DNA from: Rotaria socialis
Taxonomy: Eukaryota > Rotifera > Eurotatoria > Philodinida > Philodinidae
Assembly (NCBI GenBank): GCA_905331475.1
Contig: CAJNYU010002723.1
Location: 124,001 to 188,000, forward strand
Length of the DNA: 64,000 bases
Reading direction: 5' to 3'
A program made the position numbers and the translations under genes. Positions 21,494 to 34,282 of the stretch are shown piece by piece; the stretch's first letter is position 1; the number at the start of each line of letters is the position of its first letter. Under the pieces are notes generated by a model. The model was given only the letters and a program-made list of their open reading frames with translations, was not told the DNA's origin and ran no database searches.

Positions 21494-24440
21494 GGTATAA
21501 TCATCATCAATTACTATAGATTAATGTTTCTGAAAGTAAACGGAAAAAAAAGAAGCCAATGAAATATTTAGCCGTTGTTATGAATAGATACTATGACATG
21601 TAGACAGGCAAGAAGTCACTAAAGAAATCATGTGTTATACATCATAAGAATAATGTAAACAAAAGAATAGGTTGATGGACATTAAGATGCTCTCTTCTCT
21701 AAGTCTTTCTATGAACATTACTAGAGTTCATTTCCTGAGAAATCTCCATATGCAAAGTCTTTCTCATTACGATTATTTACCCATTTTCACTTTGAGAAGA
21801 AAAAGATACGAGAGAGCACACACACATATAACCACATTCTCGATGCTCTTGCATGTTGAGCACATTTTCTTCTCTTGTCGTCTGTTTCGTAATCATCTTC
21901 ATTTTTGCGGCATACTCTCTCACTCTTTCTTTCTCTCTCACAGTTGTGCTCTTTCTTTCGTTCTTCCTTTTTCTTTCTTTCTTTTTCTTTTTTGCTAATA
22001 CTACTCCACTGGAAAATGGTAATGTTGAACATTGCCGTCGTCATCGCTCCTATCGATCGGCGAATATATATATATTGTAAAAGAAAGAATTGACTAACTC
22101 TCGGTTACTTGTTCGTTCAGTTCTACGGCGCTTATCCAGTACACATATGCTTGACAAGCACTTGCACTTTTTCTTCGATGTTTATGTTCTGTTTGAATGG
22201 TAAAGACTTAAAAGACATCGCCATTATATTAGGATGCTCTTTATTGCATCACGCATGAACAGAAATATATGAGTCTTTTCGCTTTGCTTGATCTTTCTTT
22301 TTGCAAGAATGATTCGTTGAAAGCAGCAAGAGAAAAATAAAAGGTACGTCTGACATGTAATGCCAGTAACAGTTGCGATTAAATTATTTTTTCTTGATCG
22401 CCATTTACACGTAATTATCATGGGAAATAAAGAAGTAAATATAATCTTTTTGAAGAAGACAAGACACGCAAGTCTCATAAGATCGTACGGCAATTTTGAC
22501 ACTGATAATGAATTGAAGTCAAATAATAATCTATTCTCAATCTGATGCGTTCGGGTGAGCATGATAATAGATCAAATCACACTTTTGCCTAAGGAGAAAA
22601 AGAATGACACTGGTACGAAACGTGTTTTATCTGTTGTTTAAGAAATGGTTTCTCTGATGAGTATCACATCAGATTTTTATCTTTTTGTTACAAAAACGAT
22701 TATTTATTTACAAGACCATTTATTGTTTCCGGTAATTATTTAGGCGGAACTACTAATAAAATCTTGCGTGAGTAGGCGAAATAAAAATAGACGCATGATG
22801 TAATTCTGCTGTTAAATTGAATATATAATTTAGACATTGTTCGAGCGCTAATTTTATTGTAAAAAAAAGTGGCCATAGAAAAATATTTCCTCCTTTTCTT
22901 ATCATCGATAATTAAACTGATAAATATTTCTGTTCATATAGAACAGATTTACGTAGATTGCATAATGATATATGAAGTCAATTAATAAATAAGAAGATCA
23001 TCAGTATGGTATCTTTTTGACTTTATGCCATTTTTAGATTACATACAGATAGAAAAGAAATATGTTGTTCATTTTTCATGCACGCCACTATTAAACAACC
23101 GATATTAGATCATCCAAATCGAATTCTTCCTTTTTTTTGTTGTTGTTGTTGAAAGGATTCTCATTCGTTGTATTACATCTACGTAATGGTGGGCATAAAA
23201 AAGGTGATGCCAGCTTTATATCAATGAGCTAACATATTAATCATAACTTGTAAATCAGATTCTATCGTTCAAATATTGATTAATATATCAAAACAGTAGT
23301 GCTGTGTTACTGCTACTTCTTATCGATTATTTTCTCCTACACATTATAGAAAAGTTAGAAATACTAATTTATCTTTTAGAAATTCTTTATATTCTATATG
23401 GTAGCTTTTATGAATGCTTCTCATATGACACCAAGGTTGTCATATCGCATTATGAAATTCCAATAATCTACTGATGATGAGTCTTATTGAATATTAAGAC
23501 TCCATCCGTCAACTTAAGAATTCAATTGAATGCCAAAGAATTAGATTAGTTCGTGCATCTTCCATGGTTGACCTTGAAAAGTTTTTAACCTAACATTGTC
23601 TTGCTCAATTCTCCTGGGAAATCGTGAGATCTTGCATTGCGATTTCTTTAGCTATTATTCTCTGCCTTTGTATATACCTACATTATGCTAATGAGTGATT
23701 TAAGTGCTGCTAATTGATAATGAGTAAAACTATCTCTCTTTTCACATACTCCATTTGGTACGATCCAGTTTAAGACACGCTTCACTGGAATACAAAAAAA
23801 ACTATAATTTTGCTAATTTCGATGAAATTTGCAACTATTTGAAAAATGATATTCTCGTCAAATTCCAAGATACATGCAAAAAAACTACGACAAAAGATTT
23901 TTTGTGTAATTGTTAGATACGCCAATAAATAATTTAGTAGCTGACTAGAAAATTCCACCGTGATGATATTCTATGGTTTTATTAGACGTAATCATGGTTT
24001 TTTATTTGAACAAAAAAGAATAGCGTTCATAATCAATAATGAACCTTACATCGTTGCCATGGATTCATCCATACAAAATGCTTTTCTAAAAGATCGGTCT
24101 ATGGTTGGTGAACAGAAATATCCAACTAAAATGTATGAATGCCGGAACAGTACAGCAGCAGATGAAAATGACTGTGCTATGCGATGATGAAAAATAATGA
24201 AATGTCGTAATTTTTCTTGTTTTTTTCAAAAAATAAGAAAATATTTGTGTACGCCTACTAAATAGAAAAAACCTACCTGTGAGAAAGGTAATTATACGCT
24301 ATAGTCATACATTCTGCATTTATTTTTCTTTCGTCATATTTTTCAGATATCAGCAAAAAAATATTTTGCTTTATTAAATTCATAGAACGCAACAACAGTA
24401 TCTTTTACCTGACTAATATTTCCATTCATATTCAATCAAT
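21494..24440. other. Intergenic region, nothing recognised
   Basis: Almost 3 kb of AT-rich sequence. A pyrimidine-rich tract at about 21905-21995 gives overlapping meaningless open frames on both strands. No RNA gene or inverted repeat was recognised. Confidence 0.5.
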
Positions 24441-25362
24441 ATGATGCTCATCATCAGTCTTTCAATATCCATCCTCTTCATTCTATGGTTTCTATATCAA
24501 AATAATATATTTGATTGGCTATGTTCAATGATTGTTACTTGTTCACAACGATATCGTTCCCACCGATATGCTAAGCGTATAATTTTAATTCGACACGGTG
24601 AGAGCCAAGGCAATCAAGATTCGAATATTTATGCAACAGTACCTGATCATGCTATTGGTTTAACTGAAAAAGGACAAGCACAAGCACTCAATTGCGGAAA
24701 TGAACTAAAAAAGCTTATTGGAAAAAATGAAACAATATTTTGTTATGTTAGTCCATTTCGTCGTTCAAGGCAAACATGCGAACTAATATGTAAAGCGTTT
24801 CCAAACGAAAATCTTGTTCAAATTCGAGAAGATCCACGTATAAGAGAACAAGAATGGTAATACAAGATAGCATTATTATTCAAGTTTAAATATTGTTTTC
24901 ATTTTTTCTAGGGGAAATCTTCAAAATTTAGCCAGAAAAGAAAAAACAACAGCAGAGAGAAAAATAATTGGGCGATTTTTTTATCGATTTGGAAATGGTG
25001 AATCAGGCGCTGATGTATATGATCGCGTTAGCTCATTTATGGACAGTTTATATCGTAAAATGGATTATACTTTAAAACCAAACAATAATATACTTATTGT
25101 TAGTCATGGCTTATTTATGAGATTGTTCCTAATGCGTTTCTATCGTTGGTCAGTAGAGAAATTTGATACATTGGAAAATTTTGACAATTGTGATTATTGT
25201 ATTTTGGAAAGATGCGATCAAAGTGGACGCTTTATACTTAAAACAGAATTAAAACTTTATCCAGAATATAAAACAATAGAAAACCTACAAAATCTTCATG
25301 AAGAAGTTACTCCATCTATACATATGGCAAATATCGAAAAAGAAGAGAAGAAAAATGATTAA
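24441..25362 (+). CDS. Membrane-anchored histidine phosphatase (phosphoglycerate mutase-like)
   Basis: Two exons, 24441-24856 and 24912-25362, make 288 residues. A single hydrophobic segment at the extreme N-terminus (LIISLSISILFILWFLY) should anchor it. The catalytic core follows: IILIRHGESQGN contains the RHG motif with the phospho-accepting histidine; YVSPFRRSRQTCELI holds the conserved Ser-Pro-x-x-Arg/TCEL segment; RIREQEWGN matches the acidic R-x-x-E-Q/x-x-G-N loop; and ILIVSHGLFMRLFLMRF supplies the second catalytic histidine. All four core positions are present, so it is probably active. The pattern is closest to broad-range acid phosphatases of the yeast DET1 type, but the substrate cannot be told from sequence. 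Confidence 0.9.
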
Positions 25363-25461
25363 GATTAGTTCGTGTACGAGGAAACTCTATTCGAATAAGA
25401 TACATCATCATTATTGAACATAATTTCATAGAGACCAATTACATAATTCGGTTTGCATATA

Positions 25462-27050
25462 CAGTGCTGTGAAAAATTATAGAATCACACTTGCTTAATT
25501 TCAGTTGTTAGTTAATTGTCAACCAACTTAGGTTGCTTAGTAAACCAAATCCATTGTTTGTGTTACACATTCGGGTATGCTCTATTCAATTATCACATCA
25601 AATCTCCTGAATACTATCATTGGGTTTGAGAAGACTCGAGCTTATCGAAGTGAACCAGTTTTTACTTGTGAAAAATTATAGAATCAGTGTCAAAACGAAT
25701 TCGATTATGATTGAAAGTGATATGTATCAATAGAGAGAGTCATTCAGAAAGCTTCAATCATGAAAAATTTGAAAACAAACATATACTCGAAATGAAAATG
25801 ATGAGGTATTAATCAAGCAAAAATAGCTGAAAAACACAACATACGCTCAGCAATCCGGCTAGACTTTTTGAATATATATTATATCGTTCTTTTTATCGAT
25901 GAATCCAGAGAGAGAACACATTTTGCAACAAAATGAGATACTCTGGAACTCTCTACATATCTACGTTACAGCAATAGACATGTTGTCAAAAATAGCACAT
26001 GAAATACCTTTTTCAAGTCTCCATCAACTTTGTGAATTCTTATACTCAGGTTAATTGCGGGAAATAGTAACTAGCTGAAAATCACAGCTTATCATTTACT
26101 TTGATAGAGACTTAGGAAAAATACTCAATATTATTGAAATTCAAGAGGCACGTGGTAATTTTCTAGTAATTAAGACTTGATTAGAATCTCTTCGATCCCC
26201 TTGAATTTTTGACACCATACCTATTGCTGTAACGTAGATATGTAGAGAGTTCCAGAGTATCTCATTTTGTTGCAAAATGTGTTCTCTCTCTGGATTCATC
26301 GATAAAAAGAACGATATAATATATATTCAAAACGTCTAGCCGGATTGCTGAGCGTATGTTGTGTTTTTCAGCTATTTTTGCTTGATTAATACCTCATCAT
26401 TTTCATTTCGAGTGTATGCTTGTTTTCAAATTTTTCATGATTGAAGCTTTCTGAATGCCTCTCTCTATTGATACATATCACTTTCANGATGGAGACTTGA
26501 AAAAGGTATTTCATGTGCTATTTTTGACAACATGTCTATTGCTGTAACGTAGATATGTAGAGAGTTCCAGAGTATCTCATTTTGTTGCAAAATGTGTTCT
26601 CTCTCTGGATTCATCGATAAAAAGAACGATATAATATATATTCAAAAAGTCTAGCCGGATTGCTGAGCGTATGTTGTGTTTTTCAGCTATTTTTGCTTGA
26701 TTAATACCTCATCATTTTCATTTCGAGTATATGTTTGTTTTCAAATTTTTCATGATTGAAGCTTTCTGAATGACTCTCTCTATTGATACATATCACTTTC
26801 AATCATAATCGAATTCGTTTTGACACTGATTCTATAATTTTTCACAAGTAAAAACTGGTTCACTTTGATAAGCTCGAGTCTTCTCTAACTCAATGATAGT
26901 ATTCAGGAGACTGATGTGATAATTGAATAGAGCATACCCGAATGTGTAACAGGAACAATGGATTTGGTTTACTAAGCAACCTAAGTTGGTTGACAATTAA
27001 CTAACAACTGAAATTAAGCAAGTGTGATTCTATAATTTTTCACGGCACTG
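25462..27050. mobile_element. Tc1/mariner-like fold-back element with long inverted arms
   Basis: The ends begin CAGTGCTGTGAAAAATTAT and CAGTGCCGTGAAAAATTAT in inverted orientation, flanked by TA (25460-25461 and 27051-27052). The left arm, 25462 to about 26030, is repeated in inverse at about 26488-27050. A partial third copy, 26218 to about 26485, lies beside it in the same orientation as the right arm. About 180 bases in the centre are unique. The arms contain coding-like remnants (IAEKHNIRSAIRL resembles a transposase helix-turn-helix) but no intact frame. A single N at 26486 sits exactly at the junction of the two right-hand copies, so the duplication may partly be an assembly artefact. 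Confidence 0.85.
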
Positions 27051-27212
27051 TATATGCAAATACTCGAACGTCGTACTCTTGCGTCTGAGTGTTATTTTTA
27101 CACATGATTGTATTCATATTTCAACAGTTTTGTAACAATAAAATTGATGTTTATTTCTCGAGGATGATTGCGTATCAAGAGTGCAGACTTGTGCGAGTGA
27201 TTTTCGGATATA

Positions 27213-28148
27213 CAGTATAACCTCTCTATAGTCGACATTCAAGGGACTATGAAAAAGTGTCCACTTTACGGAGGTGTCCACTTTCGAGAGGTTTATCAAT
27301 TTGTCGCTGATTAGCTACTATTAATGCTCAGAATCCTCGTTAAAATGACTTGCTTGATAGCATGCGACACATGACACGTTTTTAGAATATTTCATTTCAT
27401 ATTTTATTCCAAAACAAATTTATACATTAATTTATATAGAACGAATTTTCAAAAAATAAACTAAATAAATCACTTGATAAAACATAAACTATTGAAGTAA
27501 TCCGTAAATAAATCAATTATTAAACTATCTTATTGCAAAATCAATTATTGAGTCGAATTCTTAACGTAAATGATTCAACATTTGTTGAAGTTTCATGGAT
27601 GCTTTTGAAAAAGTCCGTTATACAACTGCTTTTAGATACTTTCCAATCAAGAGAAAGATCAGTCATTTTTAATTCAAGTTCACTAAGAAATACATGAAGT
27701 TCAGGTTGTTCTTTCCACGCAAATAAATATAACCGTCTTAGAATATCGAGCGCTTCGGACAGTTTTGGTGGTATTTCTCATCTATCATCATATTGTATCG
27801 TTCTATTTCTTCTCTACTCTCCCTTTGTTTCATTGTGACTAATCCACTCTATGTTTGCCTGCTTTCTTGTCCAGTTCGTTGAATTTTATTCAAATGAAAG
27901 TTTTCATGTTATTGCGAGCAATTTCTTTTTGAAATTCAATATGTGCTCATATGTATACTCAACTTCGACTGAGTGTCAAAATTATGAGTTTGGACAAGTG
28001 TCCACTTTAGAAAGGTTGTTTACAATGGGTAAGACCAGAAGGAGGTGTCCACTGTTCACATTGTAGAGGTTCAACTCCAGCAAGAATAGCTCGATCGGAC
28101 CAGCAAGTGTCTACAGTAAAGAGGTGTCCTCATAAGGAGGTTTTACTG
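27213..28148 (-). mobile_element. pogo/Tigger-like DNA transposon remnant
   Basis: The ends CAGTATAACCTCTCTATAG and (inverted) CAGTAAAACCTCCTTATGAG are flanked by TA at 27211-27212 and 28149-28150. Copies of GTGTCCACTTTA and GAGGTGTCC lie just inside both ends. This matches the CAGTA-AACCTC ends and TA targets of pogo/Tigger-type elements. On the minus strand at about 27780-27560 a frame reads EALDILRRLYLFAWKEQ and continues to a stop with an acidic helical tail, like the C-terminus of a Tigger/CENPB-type transposase. The catalytic DDE part is missing, so the element is a deleted, non-autonomous copy. Confidence 0.8.
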
Positions 28149-28411
28149 TAGTTATGTCTCTTGTAGGGTATAGATATATGACCGATACTGATAGTTGAAA
28201 ACAAAAAGACAAGAGAATGCTGATGAAAGAATCGTATTGTTAATGGATGAGACTTGAACAAAATGTATTTTGAATTACAATATATTGAATCTATTCAATC
28301 GATGTTTCGCTCATTGTAATTGTATATCACCGAAATTTAACAGAGTAATATAAACATTCCCCGATATAATTCCGATCGATTCCGGTGAAAACCGCTTGCC
28401 TTTAAGTTACC

Positions 28412-28630
28412 CAGTCAGACAAGCGTTGAAGAAAACACTGTTTGTCCGCGTAAAAGTGCACACTTTAACGTTTCATGAAATTTGAGTTGTTTTTTCGGAA
28501 GATAAAAGATGCTTACGAATGACGACATCGAGAAAATCATTTGATTCGAAGCAAAAAAGCGTGTTTTAACGCAACGAAATGTGCGCTTTTTTCCAGTAAA
28601 AACATCTTTTCTTCAACGCTCGTCTGACTG
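28412..28630. mobile_element. Short MITE with about 50-bp terminal inverted repeats
   Basis: The left end CAGTCAGACAAGCGTTGAAG and the inverted right end CAGTCAGACGAGCGTTGAAG continue as an imperfect inverted repeat for about 50 bases each (GAAAACACTGTTT / GAAAAGATGTTTT, then AAGTGCACAC / AAGCGCACAT). The total is about 219 bases with no coding capacity. A target duplication is not clear. Confidence 0.75.
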
Positions 28631-29420
28631 CGTACGAAGTTTTTCAGTAAACAGTGTAAATAACTCAACTGATTTTTCATTTCTATAGCTACATCTCAGT
28701 ATTAGTTAATGAAAGAAAATAACCTTCGTTACTTAATTATATTTGTCAATTCGATTATTTTAAAATTCAATTTTATATATTTCCACAAATCAATATTAAA
28801 TCAAAAAGAGCACACCTCGGTTTCAGCAAAGTTACAGAAAAGAATTTGTTTGACTTCTAATAGAATAATGAGCAACAGTCTATTAGTCAGTAAAACTATG
28901 CTAGATGAATATTACGTTTGTAGATTAGATAAATTTCGATGGCAACACCTTACGACTGAATGATAATAGAATATTGTTTCATAATCGGAAATTTGAGACA
29001 CATTCATACGTGAAGCAAATGTCAGCAGTCGGAAAGTCTTGATTAAAATATACTAACTCTAAAAATGTAATTTATCGACCGATAACATCAAAATAACGGT
29101 TTCCTATAATTACTTAGATATATCATTGCAATAAAAATCACGCAACGATTCCTATAAACAAATATTTGAATTAAAACAAAATAGATACTCCCATTTTGAT
29201 TGATTCTTCAAATAAATGAATCGGAATGTCTATATTTGATGGCGTTATTTCAAAACACAAACCGATGTTTTTATACTATAATTTAATTTAGAAAAAGAAA
29301 ATCATGGAAGGTAATTATCATATTGCAGTGGACAGTTAAAAAAATGAACTAAAATAATCATTGTGACAAAAGAACGTCGTTGTTGTTCATAGTCTAAATG
29401 AAAAATAACTCATAAAAAAA
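28631..29420. other. Intergenic region, nothing recognised
   Basis: AT-rich spacer between the MITE and the 3' end of the COMMD8-like gene. No supportable coding frame or repeat. Confidence 0.45.
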
Positions 29421-30163
29421 TTATACTAAATAAAAAAACAATGTTTTTCGTTTTATTACTTGATCGATTTTCACCATTTCATCAATTAATTTGTTTAACT
29501 CTTGTTCATCAAGTTCAAGTAAAATATCTTTTGAATTCTTTTCGTTTGTTAATTCTAATTCCAGATTAACAAGCGGTAGACGACATTTAAATAAATGTTC
29601 ATCGTGAAGAGCAATCTAAAGTCGAAGATAAGATAGAAACTTACGTTCTAATTCATTCTTACTCGAATATTCCAATCAAAATTTTTCAAACGATATTCTT
29701 CCATGTATTGACTAGCCTGATGAACATGGTATCGTTCGATATCATGTCGATAGTCGTTTACAAAGTTTAAATAAATCTTTTGCAAATGTTCAGGTAAATC
29801 ATTTGTGTTTATCTAGTGAGTAGAAATTAACATCTGAAAACAATCTTTAAGTATATTTAATATACTTTGTCTGATGATGGATTTGTACTTCGAAGAAGTT
29901 GTTCAAGTTGCAAACGAATTTGTGAATCTGCATTAATTGTTGTTTTGAATGATGAATGACGATGAAAATATTCATCAAGAATATTTCGTAGTAGCTAAGC
30001 AGAATAATAATAATCTCTTGATGCTGTGAGATTTAATAAAAATAAAAATAAAAATTACTTGAATAAAATTATCTTCTGAAACTGACGACAATTCTTTTAT
30101 TGCATCCATCGTAGATGAAAAATGTGTAAAAGATTTTTGAGAATAGGTTTGATGAGAATACAT
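29421..30163 (-). CDS. COMMD8: COMM domain-containing protein, COMMD8-like
   Basis: Four in-phase exons on the minus strand, 30163-30059, 29994-29866, 29812-29663 and 29615-29421, give 192 residues (human COMMD8 is about 183). The N-terminal two thirds is an all-helical region. The C-terminal COMM domain starts with LKNFDWNIRIALHDEHLFKC, which closely resembles the FDW-x-V/I-x-x-ALSSD-K of COMMD8. It continues LPLVNLELEL and the terminal leucine-rich helix ELDEQELNKLIDEMVKID. COMMD proteins form a heteromeric ring (Commander complex with CCDC22/CCDC93 and retriever) that recycles endosomal membrane proteins. The last few residues after VIK are an extension not seen in the vertebrate protein. 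Confidence 0.85.
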
Positions 30164-31112
30164 AAGATATTTAGTGGAACATAGATGTCAGGTTGTTTAT
30201 TTTTTTGAATAAGATTGGTTAAAATAACGAGTCAGTAAAAAGGATTCATCTAAGCGATTCGTTCGCTTGATTATGTACATGCTGTTACTTCGAATATGAT
30301 TTATATCAATATTTTATTAGATGGTAAAACAACAAATTATTTTTTTCAATAGTCTGATACATTCTTTTTTTCTCCACTGTAGTTTCTATGCAAAATTTTA
30401 TAAAGCAGTGTAGATTACAAATTGAATAGCTTTAACGGGTTTCTTAGACGACAGTACAGTCATATACAACGTGTCATTAGTCATTTACTGCCATTGGGTA
30501 CTATCCATAGAATATACCCAGAAACAGGAAAAGAACAGATGTGTCTGGTTGCCCCAAGAGGTATTAAGAGTTTTTAAAATCATTCATCTATATTAGTAGT
30601 TTAGTACGAAAAAACACCAGTATATCAGAAAAAAGAGAGCTTATCCCTATAATATGTGTAGAATTTGTAGTTTCAGAAGAAGATACACCATCGATAACCG
30701 AGCAAAGACGGGATAGAGAATAATTAATATTCAATCGCGAGCTCAGTATTTGCCATGATATCATTTTTGTATTTCGAATGATTATTTTTGGTAGACACTT
30801 CAAACACGTTCGGATGAGAAATTTATTTTTGCTAATAAAACGAATTGGATTGTGAACTTAGAATAACACTCGATAAAGTGATGATGAAATATTAAAAAAA
30901 ATAAAACTGTGATATTTTATCGTGCAGTTTCATGATAGGGCACTAAATACAGGTAGCATTCTATTATAAACGTCTTTGATTTATCGTGTTTAGTAATGTT
31001 AAACAACATATTTCGTAAAATAAAAGACAATATGATTATGTCGTGAAAAATCAATAAAATAAAAGTATAGACTTTTTTTAGATTTGTCTAGTCTATATTA
31101 ACAAAAAATACA
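30164..31112. other. Divergent intergenic region
   Basis: About 950 bases between the divergent COMMD8-like (-) and GPR107-like (+) genes; it must hold both promoters. AT-rich, with no recognised coding frame, repeat or RNA gene. Confidence 0.5.
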
Positions 31113-34100
31113 ATGTTCTCCTGTCTATGTGTGTTTGTTTTCTTGTTCCCGTTTGCCAATAGTCGTATACATAATCTTAAGATTATTGTAAGTTATCTTT
31201 TTCTCAATTCTCTTTCTATTGTTCATTATAAATACATATGAAATAAAAGGATGACAATCGTCAACAAATTTTATTAAGTACATTTGGATTTCTTCGCGGT
31301 GGTACAATGAATTTCAATGTTACAGATTTTACGTATGATAAAGCAGGTGTCGGTAAAGAGAGTATGGTAAGTTTGAAAAAAAGAATATTATTTTGACTTT
31401 TTTCTTCTTCTATAGTTTGGATTTAGCATTGCTAAAGCAAAGACTAGTGGTATCGCTGAATATTTGGTAAATAGAAAAATTTCGATTGATTCTTAATATT
31501 TGTTTGTATGAAACTATTATTAGCAAAGTCATTCAAGTCGATCATGTGGGTTTTATCAATCCGAAGAAGCAAATGAAATACCACATGCATATTTCAAGAT
31601 CGATCATAAATCAGAAAAACCAAAGTAAATAATAAAAATTTGCTTTTAAATTTAAGACAAGATTATTTATTATATAGAATTACAATTATAAGACATTCAG
31701 TCGATTTCGATCTTCTTGACATTGAATATGAAACGCAAACTAATCTAGATCCATCAAATACTAGTGAGTAGAGAATATTGTTTTATTCATTTACATAATA
31801 ATAATTGCTATATAGATCAAACATTAAAATCAAATGTTACAACACCATCCGTTAAAAAATTTGAAAAAAATGAAACACTTATAAATGAAATTCCAATGCA
31901 ACGTATTGGAGATGCACTACATCGATTTCGATTTCAAGTAAAGATTTCAGTTTTTTTTATTGATTTTCTTAGTACATTTCGTTCTTTAGTTTCAAGTAAT
32001 TGTCAAACGTAAATCTGAAGAAGGCCTATATAACTTATATTTTCATAATTGTTTCAATACAAATGATAGTCACTTAAATCAAAGGCCATTAAATATTAAT
32101 TTAACTGTAAGTTGAATTAGTTGTTTGCCTTATTGTGCAAATCATTTTTGAATATTCTAGGCAATATTAATACAACGAAATCTTGATAATTATTTATCAG
32201 CTGGAGAAATGCCATTGCCTGTACTTTATTTTACTTGGGCTGTTATTTATTTTCTTTCGGGATTTTATTGGATATTTGTTTTGAAAACATCAAAGTAAGA
32301 AATGCTCGATCATCGACAAAGAATTGGCTTATTACTGTTTTTTTTTTATTGAGAATTATTTCTTCAGAGTTCGATAATATTATTTCACTGGTTATCACTG
32401 TCTTGTGATTTTGCATAAGATAGATAATGAGATCCGAGAACATTTTAGATTCCGCTTATGCAAATAGTCAAAATATGTTATTTGATTATTGTCATTATGA
32501 ATAATATTTGTTTTTAATTGTAGACATCCGGTGTACAAAATTCATTATTTAATGTTATTTCTCGTTTTAACTAAAGCTTTGTCACTCATATTTCATGGTG
32601 TATGTTATTATCGTTGATAGAAACTAGTAATATATGATTTTTGATTTAGGTTAATCATCATTATATAGCAAGTAAAGGTCGACACGAAGAAGCATGGGCT
32701 ATACTCTTCTACATAACTCATGTGTAAGTATGATGTAAGCAATTGAAAAACGAAAGAGAATTGATAGAACGAGCTTGTCTACTTAAATATAGCTAAAAAC
32801 GAAAGGTATATCTCTTTCTCGTCTAGACGCGTACTTTTTAGCAAAAGAAAAGAAAACGAAAAGATGACATATCTCTGAAAAAATGGCACTCTAATGATAA
32901 AATTATTGATGATTCTAGAACACACGATTAAAAGCAAAAAAAATGAAAATCGTTCTTTTAAGTTTTCTGGGAAAAGTTCATTTTTCAAATAAATGCTCAC
33001 AAATATTGTCAAAAGATTAATTATTAATTAAAAAATATTTTTTTACAAAGACTGACATTTTTGTTAGGAAAGAAGAGCTTGATATTTTGTTTGAAATTAT
33101 ATCTAGATGTGAGACTATTTTAAATGTTAAGATTTGTTTTTCTGTTTTCATTCATGCATTTATTCATATTAAGACTGAAATGATAAAGTAATAGATCATC
33201 AAAAAAATCCAAAGAATAGCCTATTACCTTATGTTAGACATATCTGAATGAAATTAAGGCGAATAATGAAATAGTTCGACATGATCAGTATATTGACTCC
33301 AGATAATTGAAAAAGAAATCTAGTTGCTATAATCAAAAAGAACTAAGTTTTTGGTTATTCTAAATATCTTTTTTTATTATTTCTCTTTAGTTTACGTGGC
33401 CTTCTTTTAATTGTTGCAATATTACTTGTTGGTACTGGATTTACATTTATTAAGCATGTTTTATCAGAGCGTGAAAGAAAATTATTTATTATTGCTATAC
33501 CACTTCAAGTATATTATAGATTATTGAAATTTTTTCGAATATGTTTTGTTTATCTATTTTTTTAAAGATACTGGCTATTGTCGCTCAAATATTTTTAGAA
33601 GAAAAGGAAGAAAGTGATGTTGTTTATGCTACATGGAGACAAATATGTTTTATTGTTGATCTTTTATGTTGTGGCGCAATTATATTTCCCATTGTTTGGT
33701 AAACTAACAAAGCAATCTGAAGAAATAAACAAGTATTTATTTATTTTTCTAGGTCCATCCGACATTTAGAACAATCAGCTAGAACCGATGGAAAAGCTTT
33801 AAGCAGTTTAAGTAAATTGAAGATCTTTCGACAATTTTATGTTATGGTTAGTTTTATTGATATTTTAATCATGAAAAAGAATTTGTTTTTGTTTATAATT
33901 TCAGATTGTATTCTACATCTATTTAACTCGGATTGTTGTTTACATAGTCAAATTAACAGTCCCGTTTCGTTTTGAATGGCTTGAAGTTATTTTTTTTGAA
34001 TTAACAACATTTGTATTTTTTGTATTTACGGCTTATAAATTTCAGCCAGCTATCAATAATCCATATTTAGCGTTGGCACAAGATTCTGATGATGAAATCG

Positions 34101-34282
34101 ATGCTGAAATGGATATACCATTAACACAAAATCCAGTTTTTGAACAAGTTACAAAAGTTAATCAAAAACCTAAAAGAACGTTAACAAAATTATCACCCAC
34201 AGATCCGCATGATTTAATAACACCTGATGAAGATGATGAAGATGGTTATCATCATATTCGTTTGAGTACTTCACATGTCTGA
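31113..34282 (+). CDS. GPR107: GPR107/GPR108-like seven-transmembrane Golgi protein (LUSTR family)
   Basis: Fourteen exons join in phase to 557 residues: 31113-31187, 31250-31366, 31416-31466, 31524-31624, 31678-31763, 31816-31937, 31990-32106, 32161-32294, 32524-32599, 32650-32723, 33391-33508, 33568-33698, 33753-33846 and 33905-34282. The signal peptide (MFSCLCVFVFLFPFANS) runs into RIHNLKIIDDNRQ, which lines up with the mature start of GPR107, then LSTFGFLRGG. The luminal domain ends in GLYNLYFHNC. The seven membrane spans carry family hallmarks [66 protein letters not shown], and TAYKFQPAINNPYLAL. Family members act in Golgi/endosomal trafficking. The C-terminal tail is acidic (DEDDEDGYHH). 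One intron (32724-33390, 667 bases) is far longer than the others, which are mostly about 50-70; the next longest is 229. Confidence 0.95.

Noticed and set aside
21787..22093. Overlapping frames on both strands near 22 kb
   Set aside because: They come from a CT/GA-rich low-complexity tract, which gives open frames in several phases without meaning.
23963..24187. 74-codon frame upstream of the histidine phosphatase
   Set aside because: Reads somewhat protein-like, but no motif, splice partner or family could be found; not enough to call a gene.
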